Assembly: GCA_949358305.1 (NCBI GenBank)
Contig: OX442314.1
Coordinates: forward strand, 24,545,060-24,609,059
Direction: 5' to 3'
Origin: Strigamia acuminata
Taxonomy: Eukaryota > Arthropoda > Chilopoda > Geophilomorpha > Linotaeniidae
Length of the DNA: 64,000 bases
Shown one piece after another: positions 1 through 9,334 of the stretch (positions are counted from its first letter, which is position 1; each line of letters begins with the position of its first letter). Position numbers and translations under genes: made by a program. The notes beneath the pieces were generated by a model. The model saw nothing but the letters and a program-made list of their open reading frames with translations, did no database searches and was not told the origin of the DNA.

Positions 1-3000
1 GTATTGGCCGAAAAAACGGCCGACAAACGATACTTTCAATATCACGTTAGGAAAGCGTTACAGTGCTACCCCAAACCAAGTAAAAACTGGATGGATAAAC
101 TTTGGGAAAAATTCCGTCCCAAGTCGAAAGAAGTCGATGAAATTGAAGAAATGACTAGAGCTATGGAAAGAGTCGTTCTGTCATATAACGATGAAATGGA
201 CGAACTTCCTATTGATTATCCTGCCTTAGAACATCGGATACGTAGAGTCACCTGCAATTTGAACATGGAAGATTTTACGGGAATTCCGAAAATACAACTA
301 CAGACCATGAAAGGACCAATTACTGGTTTGTTGGATTCTGGAGCCAATAGAAGCTTTATGGCGGCTTCAGTAATGGAAAATCTGAAATTAGAAAAAGAAT
401 TACAGTACATCTCGCCAAGTCTCTGTATTGGAACGGCTGGCAAAGATATTCAACCAGTCGGAACCCTGTTGCTGTCATTTCGATGGACACATGGAGTCCT
501 TGTGCATCCTTTCATAGTTATTGAACACCGTTTCCCGATGATTTTACTGGGAAATGATTTCATGAAGCGGCTAAGCATACAGCCGAATCCGAAAACGATG
601 TCATGGAATTTTATTACTCCATTGACCGAAACTCTACCATATATACCGCAGTCAGTTTTGGACAGATATAAAACCAAAATTGAAGAATTACCGCCAGACA
701 ATGCTACATTTGTATGTCGTGAAGGAATTTTGGCTGGCGCAGCTACTCTTAAAATGGGAGATGATATCACCAAAATGGTGAATGATGCCAATCTGACATT
801 GGAGCAAGGACTCTCATTGGCGGAAGTATTAAAGAGACGACAGAGAATTCTATCAAGAGTTCCTGGACGTACACACATAGTGCAGCACGATATCAAGCTG
901 ACAACTGATAAACCGATAAGGGTACCATTTAAAAGTTATAACCCTCAGAAAAGGGAAATAATTCGGCAAATCTGTCAGGATATGGTAGACAAGGGGATTG
1001 CTGTGCCTGCCACTGGAGATTATGCCATGCGAATTGTTTTAGTGGTCAAACCGGGGGCCGAACCACGCCTCTGTGTAGATTATCGGCCATTAAACGAACA
1101 TACAGAATATGATCCTCCTCAGATGCCGACGATCGAGGAAATTTTGAGAGAAATCGGTTCATTTGAGTGGGTTACCACGATCGACTTGACAAAAGGCTAT
1201 TGGCAGATAGGTTTGACCCCGTCTGCACAGCCGAAAACGGCTTTTTGGAGCCCTATAGGCCGATTGATGTTTTTAGTTATGGCATTTGGACTGAAAAATG
1301 CGCCGACTAGTTTCCAACGTTTAATTGAGAAAGTCCTCGATGAGATGTATAGGCGACAAGCTTGGGCGTACCTGGACGATATCATAACTGTTTCAAAGAC
1401 ATATGAAGAGCATTTAATCAATGTCGACAAAATTTTAGGAAAATTAGAACAAGCTAATTTGTGTGTCAACCCGGATAAGTCGAAATTCTGTAGAAAAGAA
1501 TTGATTTTTCTTGGGTACAAATTAGGAACCGGCGGACTCGCCGTTGACCCCAAGAAGTTGGATGCAATTACGAAATTTCCAACCCCAACCAATTTAAAAG
1601 AACTTCAACGTTTTTTGGGGATGGTTAACTTTTTCCATCGACTTCTAAAAAATTTATCAGTCATGGCAGAACCATTGAGGCCTCTATTGAAAAAGGATAT
1701 GGATTTCAAATGGCAATCCAGTCATCAAGAGGCTTTTGAAAAAATTAAAATAGCCCTCACTGATTCAGGAACAATGGCCATGCCAGATCTGTATCGACCT
1801 TTCGTAATTCATACGGACGCCAGTCGTCAAGGATTGGGCGCCGCATTGATGCAAATCCAACCTGAAAGGGGTGGACAAGAAGAACTACCTTGCGTTTATT
1901 CAAGCCGTAGCTTGCAGCCGGCTGAAGTAAATTACACGGCTACTGAATTAGAGTGTTTGGCCGTTGTTTGGGCGCTGAGAAAATATCGCCCTTACATCGA
2001 ATTTACTAAATTCACCGTTCAAACGGATCATCAGGCCTTGAAATGGCTAATGTCTCTGGAAGAACCGGCAGGACGTCTGGCGCGATGGCAACTCGAATTA
2101 ATGGCGTATACATTTGAAATCCAGTATATTAAAGGGCCGTTAAACGTATTGGCCGATGCTTTGTCTCGAGCTCCTGTCTGCACGCCCGAAGAAGATAACG
2201 TAGACGGTGAAGATGACGATTTATTGGCGTATTGTCCATCGCCATATCGACACTGGAAGCTGGGGGGACCAAATCAGCTTCCCACATCGGAAGTTGTTGA
2301 AGACGAGAGAATAATCAATTTTTGGTCGCATGCTTATGATCCTCCTAATGTTGAATCCAATGAAAAAATTCATCTCATGATGACTCAAGAGTTTGAATTC
2401 CCGTCGTCAAATGTCCTCGTCCACGCTTTTGCAGCCAACGTTGTGAAGAAATTAGAATGTGAGCCACCTACAAGAGAAGAAATTATTGTTGGGCAAAAAC
2501 AAGATAAAGAATGCCAAAAAATTCGAAATTTCCTGCTCAATGGTTGTTACCCTCCTGAACTTAAGCACGCGATGAGCAAGAGACGTTTTAAACGAAAAGC
2601 GTCCGCTTATCTAATTGAAGAAGATTTACTTCTAAAATTCCATCCGACTCTAACCGATGAGTTAGGAGAAAACGGAAGAGCGTTGAAAGTCGTGGTACCA
2701 GAGAATCTCGTTTACAGAGTCATCTGGACAGCTCACGGACACCCGTTGTCTGGACACAGTGGTATTACTCGAACGATGTATCGAGCTAGAAGAATCTACG
2801 CATGGCCGACGATGAAACGAGATATTACTCGCTTTATCAAACATTGTCAACGCTGCCAGGCTTGCAAGCCAAGGCAAAAATTAGAAATTGAAGCAGCTCA
2901 AATGGGTCCGTATGCTCCCTTTGATTGCTTGAGTGCTGATCTCATGGGACCAAAACCAAAAACTCCACGAGGTAACACTCACATACTCGTTATAATCGAT

Positions 3001-4191
3001 GTCGCTACAAAATGGCCAGAGATGCGGCCAATGTCAAAACCAACTTCGGCTAAAATAGCTGACTGTATTTATAATTTATCACTACAATTTGGCTTTCCAC
3101 GCAAAATACTGTCTGATAATGGCTCGCAATTTAGATCGCAAGTATACCAGAAGTTTTGCGAGAAATTCAAAATGTTACCAGCTTATACTTCGCCGTACCA
3201 TCCTCAGGCGAATCCTGTTGAAAGAACCAACAGAGATATTAAATATTTGATTGCTTTATACACTGATGTTCACACCCGTTGGGATGAATATTTACGAGAA
3301 TTCGCCTTTAGTCTGCGAACTACGGTCGCAGCCGGAAGAGAATTCTCACCGGCTTATTTAAATTTCGGCAGAGAATTGAGAGTGCCGTGGGATCCGCGCT
3401 TGCCAGATGAAGTTCTTGTCGTAGACCCGAAAAATCCTCATATTTATATTCATCAACTGGAGAAAGTGCTCGCAAGCACATATCAGCACATGATGTCGCA
3501 CGTATTTGATCTACAAAAAAGAGTGCAAGATCACCAATCAGAAAAGAAGTTCGATAATTTCAAAGTGAACGACTTAGTCTGGAAAAATTCCCATGTATTA
3601 TCCAGCGCTGTTAAAGGAATTTCGGCAGGAATCGCTGATCGCCGAACTGGACCTTTTGCAATTATTCGTGCACATCAAGGCAATGCCTTTGAGTTAAAAC
3701 GTTTGGAAGATAATGCAAAATTCCCGTCTATCCACGCATCCGAACTTACACCATATTTCCCTCAATTTACTCAGGAAATTTGGCGGAGGGGAGAGGTGGT
3801 GGGACAACCCACTGAAAATAAAATTAATACATTATTTGAAGACGAAGTAAAAACTTTACCGTCGCTGCCAAATTCCGATGACGAAGTTGAACACGTGGCG
3901 ATTAGTTTTGAAAACATTCAAATAGCCCAGGATGATCTACAAACCACGTTGGAACCGGCCACAAAGCCGAAAAAGGCAAAGCGAAGATCCATGCTACACC
4001 CAGTAGTACCAAAAAATTCAGATGGTGACAAAAATACTGAAAAAACGGCTAAAAAATATAACATGAGAAGCCGGAAATCACCAAAACAGAGAGTAACTAG
4101 TCGATTCTGCGCAGAACGCGGACGACAAGACAGTACTCTAGTGAGTGATGGAGACATAATGATGTCACATCATTCTAAAAATAGTAATTAA
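1..4191 (+). CDS. pol: Retrotransposon Pol polyprotein (PR-RT-RNase H-IN), 5' partial
   Basis: The frame is already open at base 1 (base 4 is TTG, not ATG), so the true start lies upstream. Numbering from base 4: aspartic protease with D111-S-G; reverse transcriptase with motif A aspartate D394 (TTIDLTKGYW) and YLDD at 456-459; RNase H with D605 (HTDASRQGLGA), E650 and D675; integrase zinc finger with H913/H917 and C948/C951; integrase catalytic residues D979, D1038 (LSDNGSQF) and E1073 (HPQANPVER). A GPF module of the GPY/F type follows at G1216, then a charged Lys-rich tail containing YNMRSR, like the YNLR-type motif found near the end of many gypsy Pols. All catalytic residues looked for are present and there is no internal stop, so the enzyme set may be functional. 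The product would reverse-transcribe element RNA in virus-like particles and insert the cDNA. Confidence 0.95.
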   Translation, partial: VLAEKTADKRYFQYHVRKALQCYPKPSKNWMDKLWEKFRPKSKEVDEIEEMTRAMERVVLSYNDEMDELPIDYPALEHRIRRVTCNLNMEDFTGIPKIQLQTMKGPITGLLDSGANRSFMAASVMENLKLEKELQYISPSLCIGTAGKDIQPVGTLLLSFRWTHGVLVHPFIVIEHRFPMILLGNDFMKRLSIQPNPKTMSWNFITPLTETLPYIPQSVLDRYKTKIEELPPDNATFVCREGILAGAATLKMGDDITKMVNDANLTLEQGLSLAEVLKRRQRILSRVPGRTHIVQHDIKLTTDKPIRVPFKSYNPQKREIIRQICQDMVDKGIAVPATGDYAMRIVLVVKPGAEPRLCVDYRPLNEHTEYDPPQMPTIEEILREIGSFEWVTTIDLTKGYWQIGLTPSAQPKTAFWSPIGRLMFLVMAFGLKNAPTSFQRLIEKVLDEMYRRQAWAYLDDIITVSKTYEEHLINVDKILGKLEQANLCVNPDKSKFCRKELIFLGYKLGTGGLAVDPKKLDAITKFPTPTNLKELQRFLGMVNFFHRLLKNLSVMAEPLRPLLKKDMDFKWQSSHQEAFEKIKIALTDSGTMAMPDLYRPFVIHTDASRQGLGAALMQIQPERGGQEELPCVYSSRSLQPAEVNYTATELECLAVVWALRKYRPYIEFTKFTVQTDHQALKWLMSLEEPAGRLARWQLELMAYTFEIQYIKGPLNVLADALSRAPVCTPEEDNVDGEDDDLLAYCPSPYRHWKLGGPNQLPTSEVVEDERIINFWSHAYDPPNVESNEKIHLMMTQEFEFPSSNVLVHAFAANVVKKLECEPPTREEIIVGQKQDKECQKIRNFLLNGCYPPELKHAMSKRRFKRKASAYLIEEDLLLKFHPTLTDELGENGRALKVVVPENLVYRVIWTAHGHPLSGHSGITRTMYRARRIYAWPTMKRDITRFIKHCQRCQACKPRQKLEIEAAQMGPYAPFDCLSADLMGPKPKTPRGNTHILVIIDVATKWPEMRPMSKPTSAKIADCIYNLSLQFGFPRKILSDNGSQFRSQVYQKFCEKFKMLPAYTSPYHPQANPVERTNRDIKYLIALYTDVHTRWDEYLREFAFSLRTTVAAGREFSPAYLNFGRELRVPWDPRLPDEVLVVDPKNPHIYIHQLEKVLASTYQHMMSHVFDLQKRVQDHQSEKKFDNFKVNDLVWKNSHVLSSAVKGISAGIADRRTGPFAIIRAHQGNAFELKRLEDNAKFPSIHASELTPYFPQFTQEIWRRGEVVGQPTENKINTLFEDEVKTLPSLPNSDDEVEHVAISFENIQIAQDDLQTTLEPATKPKKAKRRSMLHPVVPKNSDGDKNTEKTAKKYNMRSRKSPKQRVTSRFCAERGRQDSTLVSDGDIMMSHHSKNSN

Positions 4192-4336
4192 AATGACGTA
4201 GTTCATACGGCGACCAATCAGCATCAAGTTGGGGGACTTTGCAAAAATTTGTTACTTTCCAAAGTGAAACCACTCCGACAACACACTGATTGGGACGATC
4301 CGCCGATTAACGAAGGAAAAGAATAGATTCAACTTC

Positions 4337-4948
4337 GTAAGTGAAACAGTTAGTTTGAAATGATTAGATTTGTCATGAAAAACAAACGGCCCATTCACAG
4401 AATCATGGCCGAAGGTGGCGAAGGACCGCCCAACACCGATTCGGACTGGGAGCCCGAAAGAAATCTCGTGATGAATCCGCCCGACGAAATGTTGAATGAA
4501 GATTTCGATCTGCAAAATCAGGTGAATATCGCCATTGAAAAAATTAAAAAAGCCGTTGAAATGTTGAAATCGGCTGACAAACGAATTTACAACCAAGCCC
4601 GACGGACGCTCGAAAAATACCGAAAGTTCGTAAAAACTGAGTCAGATCGTGTTGAAAGTATTTTAAACGAATAGCTCGTTGAATTTCACGTAGTTACGTT
4701 CCACTTTTCTATCACAAAAGTTGGCCAAAAAAGGCCGAAAAAATTCAAGAAAAACTTTGTCAGTTCAAAAAATCACTTAACAAATTTTAAATGGCGCCAT
4801 TTTTATGATCATGTGACTTCGCCCGACGGCTAGTAAGCGTTGTGAGGGAGTTGCCATGACGACCGCGCTCAATTTCTTTTTGCTAAAAAATATTTAAACA
4901 AAATATTATTCACCAGTTAATAATTAAAACTTTCAAACGTTTCTGTAG
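4337..4948 (+). promoter_or_regulatory. Possible intron of a spliced subgenomic mRNA (donor 4337, acceptor 4948)
   Basis: Seen: GTAAGTG at 4337-4343 is a near-consensus donor. A pyrimidine-leaning stretch ends in TTTCTGTAG at 4948, a good acceptor, and the ATG of the 891-aa frame follows after 6 more bases. Inference: a spliced transcript, with this donor or one upstream of the window, could deliver the 891-aa frame, much as env is expressed from a spliced RNA in gypsy-type errantiviruses. The acceptor is better supported than the pairing with this particular donor. Confidence 0.35.
4360..4674 (+). CDS. Small acidic/coiled-coil ORF of the retroelement (104 aa)
   Basis: An intact 104-residue frame lies between pol and the large 3' frame. 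ATG at 4360 is the longest start. An in-frame ATG at 4405 (MAEGGEG) has a better context, with A at -3 and G at +4, and may be the real one. The first third is acidic and Pro/Asn-rich. From about residue 48 to the end, charged and aliphatic residues alternate (for example VNIAIEKIKKAVEMLKSADK) and look like one or two amphipathic helices, suggesting a small multimerising protein. There is no signal peptide, membrane helix or zinc motif. I do not recognise the family. A strong donor-like GTAAGT at 4337 lies just upstream, so splicing from there to 4948 would remove this frame. Confidence 0.55.
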   Translation: MIRFVMKNKRPIHRIMAEGGEGPPNTDSDWEPERNLVMNPPDEMLNEDFDLQNQVNIAIEKIKKAVEMLKSADKRIYNQARRTLEKYRKFVKTESDRVESILNE

Positions 4949-4954
4949 ATATTA

Positions 4955-7630
4955 ATGGCAATCAATCAGCCGTATGCGTTACCAGATTACGTACCCATGG
5001 TAACAGGAATCTTTAGAGGCGAATTATCCGCCGAAGTCCGACGTTTACGACAACTTGGTCAGACGTGGGAAGACGTGAGACAAGAATTCTCAAATGCCAT
5101 CGCCGCACATTGGGGCTGTAGATGCCGAATTTGTGGACGGCTAATGGTAGCCGACCCCGTTTCCTGGAACCTAAGGATCGATCCGCCATCACCGTTGAGA
5201 TCCAGATTGCTTTTTGGCTGGCTCTTTCCCACGCCAGAGGAAGACACGGACTTCTACGGGTTTTTCCGAATTGCACATGCCAAAAGGAATGACTATCTGG
5301 ACGCCATTTGGGAGAAACTCAAGGCCAGGAAGGATGAAGTCATGCGAAAGCTACAAGAAGAGCAAGCGTGGTGGGCCGACCGTCACAAACATTACGACTT
5401 AGCAGATCTCGCCAGTTCACAATACGAGATGCACATTCTGGGAATGGCCGGACATTTCGGCCACGCTCGTGCCCGATTCCGTGACTGGGAACGTCAAAGA
5501 GACGCATATCACGACCAAGAACGCAATGATAAGCGAGAACGGTCGAGTTCAGTTGCATCAAACGAACCACGTGCCAAGATGACCTGTAGCAATCACCACA
5601 ATACGGCTTCAAGAGCCGTTGATAATATTTCGGAAGCCAGAGTTTCACGATGGGACGCGGCTTGCCGATACCCTGGAGGAGTGGATCCGTACGCCGCTCG
5701 CCCAGGAACCAGACCCGATTTGCTTCGTGCCAACGGCCGACTCAAGCATCGTGCAGGCCGACAAAACCGCGAAAAGTTAGAGCGCGAACGTTTGGCCCTG
5801 ATGCCACCACCGCCCAAGGACGATGAATTGCCTGGCCGATGGGATCGCGAAGTCGAAGAGCATTCCATGCAAGTCACCCTTCGCAAGAAAGCAGCGTTGG
5901 AGCAACAGCAAGCCGATTGGGATGCCTGTTTCCAATCACCTGATGCAGAAGAACCAACGATAGGATCTAATGAGACTTTGATGTTAAATACACCAACGTC
6001 AGTGTCCGCCTTGGAGGGAGGAAGTTCCGCGGAAGTCCACATCGTAGACCGAAGCTACAGAATTTCACCCCCAACAATGGCCGACAACACGGCCTGTGAA
6101 TGGAAGAGCCTTCCAAACACACAAAAATCAAATGACCAGGCGAATCACCGGCCAACCGATGGGCCGATTCCTGTAGAGTGTAGAGGGTACATGGATTCGA
6201 TAAACCCAGACCCGAGTCTTCCAGAGCCTCGATTGCCCACGAGAAAATTCGGAATGGTATCCCAAGTTCTGAAAAAGGGATTCGATCAGCATTACGACGC
6301 CATGTGGCAGGGGTTCTGCGAAGCGCCGTTAGAGACTCAGGAGATTGAGTTGTCTGACATGGACTTATACCAAATAGCTCAAGTCACCGAGAGTCTGAAA
6401 GGTAGTCGTCGTGTCGCCGGCTTACTGAACCGAATGGAGCCGACGGGACCCGACGACCCACGTTTGAATGAGTTACAGCGACAGCTTGTGCCGAGTTATC
6501 GGAGAATTTTATTTCCCGGGGTATTTGACAGCCCGAGACCAGGCTTCGCTGCCACCACGTGCCTAAGAACGGCCGCCATGGCCGTTAAACCTGAATTTCT
6601 AGAATGTTGGCGGTCCATCCAATTGGATCCGCCCACCATGTGCAGCGAATTGATGCGCCAAGTTGCGGTCATTGGGGAAAATCCGGCCGCATCGGCCATT
6701 CGTCTCCGACGCGAGTGGGACATGCGTAAAATCACTTTTCAGCAAGAACTGAAAACAATTCGACCGGCAGGAATGCCGCCGAGGGATCAGACGTCTAAAA
6801 GAAAGATGCCAGAAGCCACTTACACGCCAACTGCAGCTGCGATCGAGAGCCATGCTGTTGACCAAACCACGACTGAACCGTCCAACAGTCACGTCGCCAT
6901 GGAGATAGAAAATTTCGACGATCCAAGACCTGGACCGAGTCGAGGTCGAGCTACGACCTCAAGTTCAACCACGTTTTTTACGCACGTCGAAAACACCAAT
7001 TTAGGGGCGCGACCCAAAGCTCGACCGAAACCACGCGGAGCTTTGATACTCCGGCCCGGGGGCCGATCTTGTTACGTAAAACGTCCAGACGAGTCAGCTG
7101 CGGCGCCCAACCCGCCGACACCACCAAGGAGCGTTCATTCGCCTATTCGAGCGCCCACTCCATCGCCCAAGAAGGACGATCCACCGAAATCACTCCAATC
7201 GGCGGCTGGAGCTGCCGAAACCAAGAAGCAAGAAAGCAGCCCAATCTACATTAAGCTGCGAAGAACTTACCCAAGACTCGAGATGCATCCGCATACGAGG
7301 ATTTTGCTCAAACACAACGTGGAGCTTTGCCACCACGTTTTCAACTGGCTTGAGCGGAAAATACGAAAGAAGAGGCCGTGGATGTTGCATCAACGGCTGA
7401 TCCGAGCTCGCCGACGCCCGTCCAACCCGCAAGAATTTTACGAAATGGCGTTTGGAGATGACGCCTTATCTCGACTCATCCGAAGTGTTTGGATACACGT
7501 CAACCCCGGCCTGTCATCTGGGCCGAATACGGGACAACCGTTCATCAATGTTAACGAGAGCGGAAATCCGTTGTCCGACGAGACGGACATGATGTCAATA
7601 GACTTACCTTCACCTAAAACACCCGAGTAG
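4955..7630 (+). CDS. Large extra ORF of the retroelement (891 aa), family not recognised
   Basis: An intact 891-residue frame lies between pol and the 3' LTR, starting at ATG 4955. Visible parts: a Cys cluster C55-x-C57-x2-C60 (CRCRICGRL) near the N-terminus; a Trp/His-rich charged segment at about residues 100-180 that looks helical; a basic Arg-rich stretch at about 235-285; a globular-looking region at about 425-600 with regular hydrophobic spacing; a long Pro/Ser/Arg-rich disordered segment at about 620-770; and a basic C-terminal domain (ERKIRKKRPW, IRARRRPSNP). There is no signal peptide, furin-like site, fusion peptide or membrane helix, so it is not an env. No CCHC knuckle is present, so there is no direct sign of a displaced gag nucleocapsid. 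The basic patches suggest nucleic-acid binding. Conservation of such a long open frame implies selection on the element. The function is unknown. Confidence 0.75.
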   Translation: MAINQPYALPDYVPMVTGIFRGELSAEVRRLRQLGQTWEDVRQEFSNAIAAHWGCRCRICGRLMVADPVSWNLRIDPPSPLRSRLLFGWLFPTPEEDTDFYGFFRIAHAKRNDYLDAIWEKLKARKDEVMRKLQEEQAWWADRHKHYDLADLASSQYEMHILGMAGHFGHARARFRDWERQRDAYHDQERNDKRERSSSVASNEPRAKMTCSNHHNTASRAVDNISEARVSRWDAACRYPGGVDPYAARPGTRPDLLRANGRLKHRAGRQNREKLERERLALMPPPPKDDELPGRWDREVEEHSMQVTLRKKAALEQQQADWDACFQSPDAEEPTIGSNETLMLNTPTSVSALEGGSSAEVHIVDRSYRISPPTMADNTACEWKSLPNTQKSNDQANHRPTDGPIPVECRGYMDSINPDPSLPEPRLPTRKFGMVSQVLKKGFDQHYDAMWQGFCEAPLETQEIELSDMDLYQIAQVTESLKGSRRVAGLLNRMEPTGPDDPRLNELQRQLVPSYRRILFPGVFDSPRPGFAATTCLRTAAMAVKPEFLECWRSIQLDPPTMCSELMRQVAVIGENPAASAIRLRREWDMRKITFQQELKTIRPAGMPPRDQTSKRKMPEATYTPTAAAIESHAVDQTTTEPSNSHVAMEIENFDDPRPGPSRGRATTSSSTTFFTHVENTNLGARPKARPKPRGALILRPGGRSCYVKRPDESAAAPNPPTPPRSVHSPIRAPTPSPKKDDPPKSLQSAAGAAETKKQESSPIYIKLRRTYPRLEMHPHTRILLKHNVELCHHVFNWLERKIRKKRPWMLHQRLIRARRRPSNPQEFYEMAFGDDALSRLIRSVWIHVNPGLSSGPNTGQPFINVNESGNPLSDETDMMSIDLPSPKTPE

Positions 7631-7876
7631 GCCGATGGCGGCCAGAAAACAGAAACAAATCTGGTTGTTTCCGAAAATAAGTCTTTTCGAGAAACGTTTA
7701 TTTTCATGTACATTCCTTTCATTTAATCATTTAATCACCAATGTTTTCTTTTAATGCATGTACCTATTATTATATAACGAATATTAAAGAATATCTATGT
7801 CGAATTTGAAAAAAGAAAATTACCTGGTCTTGTTGTAATTAACTAAGAAACAAACAAAAAATTGTAAAAGTTAATT
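7631..7876 (+). other. Retroelement 3' untranslated spacer
   Basis: This is AT-rich sequence between the stop of the 891-aa frame and the polypurine tract. I see no frame or structure beyond ordinary A/T runs. Confidence 0.5.
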
Positions 7877-7885
7877 GGGGGGAAG
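7877..7885 (+). other. Polypurine tract (plus-strand primer)
   Basis: GGGGGGAAG lies immediately before the LTR's TGTTGCG end, where the RNase H-resistant primer for plus-strand DNA synthesis sits in LTR elements. The placement and purine content are seen; the role follows from the family. Confidence 0.85.
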
Positions 7886-9064
7886 TGTTGCGATCTCAAA
7901 TGTTCACTTCATTTGTGGAGAGGTTTTTCTACCACGTTTTTAAGATATTATTTATATTTTAACCATAATCATTAGAATTGTGTTTTTTGCCGTGCACCTG
8001 TTGCGCTTTTGGGCAATTGGCCCAGAAGCTGTAACGGCTGCCCTGGCATTTTGAGCCCTGGATTGGGGCGTTGCTAAGTCAATCCCCAAATTTTGCACCG
8101 TTGCTAGGGCTGAAGCGTGCCTTGGCACACGCCACGCCTGCGCACTGGCCGTTTTCCGGCCATATTCCGAGTAATAATTCGAATTATTACTCACTCTTTG
8201 CATCACACTCATACCGTTCACACCGACACAGCTTTGTTCACAACCAAAAACACTGTTTTGTCCGTGACTCGTGAGTTTTGCCAAGTTTCAACCCGATTTG
8301 TTTGAACCAACGTTCAAACGAATCACTTTCCGAGCCGCGAAGACGACGCACGACGGCCCAAACCACCGTCGTTCCCGCCGCCGCCCGAAGACCAACGCGC
8401 CCACGCCGTTGAAGATCGACGCCAGCCAGCCGCCGAGGATTGCAGAGCCATCGTCGCCGCTCCTCGACCTGTTGACGACGATTCCGATTCAGATTGCAGC
8501 GGATCTCCAGTCAGGTTTTAACGATCGGCGGTACCCGCCGTTTGACTACTTGTCTCCAACGGAAATCTCCCGTTGCAATCTAGGGTTTAACCCAAGATTT
8601 CTCGTCTTGTCAGGCTTAACAGCCGACACTCTTTGTGAAGTCTTTCGGCTTCACGCTTCCTTTCTCACTTCGCAGAATTTGCGCGGCGACGAGTCGCCAT
8701 TTCTGCACTGCTTTTTCCCGCCCGAAGGAGTCCCGCGCTGCTTCGAGCACGTCGCCTTCTACGCCGACGATCTTATCCTCATAGAACCCATCTTATTAAC
8801 ATTCTCTTCAATAGAACCTGTACTTAACGCTCAATAAATTGATTAACTGTTTGATTTAAAATAACTAAACTAGCCTTTATTCGAGATCAAATCCCTAGAC
8901 ACCGACTTAACGGCTAACCCACCCGATAGAAGACCTATAAACGGCATTCAACTGCTTCCACAGGTGAACGCCGGGATCTCTTGCAATTGGAAAAATCCCA
9001 TAGTGACTAAATATAAATTTAGTGTTGTTGTGAAAAGTCAATTGGAACCATCAGGAACGCAACA
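7886..9064 (+). repeat. 3' long terminal repeat (1,179 bp)
   Basis: It starts TGTTGCG directly after the purine tract and ends CGCAACA, giving 7-bp perfect inverted termini of the TG...CA type. AATAAA at 8833-8838 is the likely polyadenylation signal, placing R/U5 to its right. The middle (about 8,270-8,840) is GC-rich compared with the surrounding DNA and is open for 188 codons in one frame, but that frame has no ATG (it begins at a GTG), so I do not call it a gene. The boundaries rest on the inverted termini and the purine tract, because the 5' copy is not available for comparison. Confidence 0.85.
8833..8838 (+). terminator. Polyadenylation signal in the LTR
   Basis: AATAAA lies about 230 bp before the LTR end, in a plausible position to end the element's transcripts in R. 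It is the signal in the right part of the LTR that I could identify. Confidence 0.5.
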
Positions 9065-9334
9065 ATGTGGCGCCATCGGTGGCAAAACGCAGTGAACATG
9101 TGGATACGTGTCCATTATTTAACATTAAACATCTCAACGGGTTCCGATTACTTTGTCGCAAGCAAGAAAGTGTCCACTGCTGAGGTGTTTCAATCTTATT
9201 ATAAAGAAACCGGTCCAATCGATTTCAAACGAGTTTTCCTCGATTCTTTAAGAAAACCACGAGCAGCCATTGGGCCCTGCCCAGAAGGAAACTTCAGAAT
9301 TTTTATATACCGATGTCTCAGATGGAAATATTAA
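9065..9334 (+). CDS. Uncertain 89-aa ORF starting at the LTR edge
   Basis: An ATG-started frame of 89 codons begins at the base after the LTR terminus (MWRHRWQNAV...). It is basic and has no motif I recognise. Its first bases contain TGGCGCC, which resembles the start of a tRNA-Lys-type primer-binding site. If a second element copy shares this LTR in tandem, this would be leader or gag DNA. If not, it is flanking host DNA and the frame is probably chance. No CCHC or capsid signature is visible. Confidence 0.2.
   Translation: MWRHRWQNAVNMWIRVHYLTLNISTGSDYFVASKKVSTAEVFQSYYKETGPIDFKRVFLDSLRKPRAAIGPCPEGNFRIFIYRCLRWKY

Larger units (their letters stand above)
1..9064 (+). mobile_element. Ty3/gypsy-type LTR retrotransposon, 5' end outside window
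   Basis: The element enters at the left edge, inside the gag-pol or pol frame, and ends at the 3' LTR. Order seen: pol (1-4191), a 104-aa frame (4360-4674), an 891-aa frame (4955-7630), a purine tract (7877-7885), and the LTR (7886-9064). The protease-RT-RNase H-integrase order with integrase last is diagnostic of Ty3/gypsy (in Ty1/copia integrase precedes RT). All three internal frames are uninterrupted, so this is a young insertion. It lacks an obvious env: neither extra frame shows a signal peptide or a membrane anchor. The 5' LTR, primer-binding site and most of gag cannot be seen, so age from LTR divergence cannot be judged. Confidence 0.95.

Noticed and set aside
450-4596. Minus-strand frames of 70-150 codons across the pol region
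   Set aside because: They are antisense shadows of the intact pol frame; none has a motif.
5013-7722. Overlapping 60-150-codon frames on both strands within the 891-aa frame
   Set aside because: Much shorter than the continuous + frame and without motifs.
8071-8837. Open frames in the LTR as a possible gene
   Set aside because: The longest starts at GTG with no ATG anywhere in it; GC-rich composition explains the openness.
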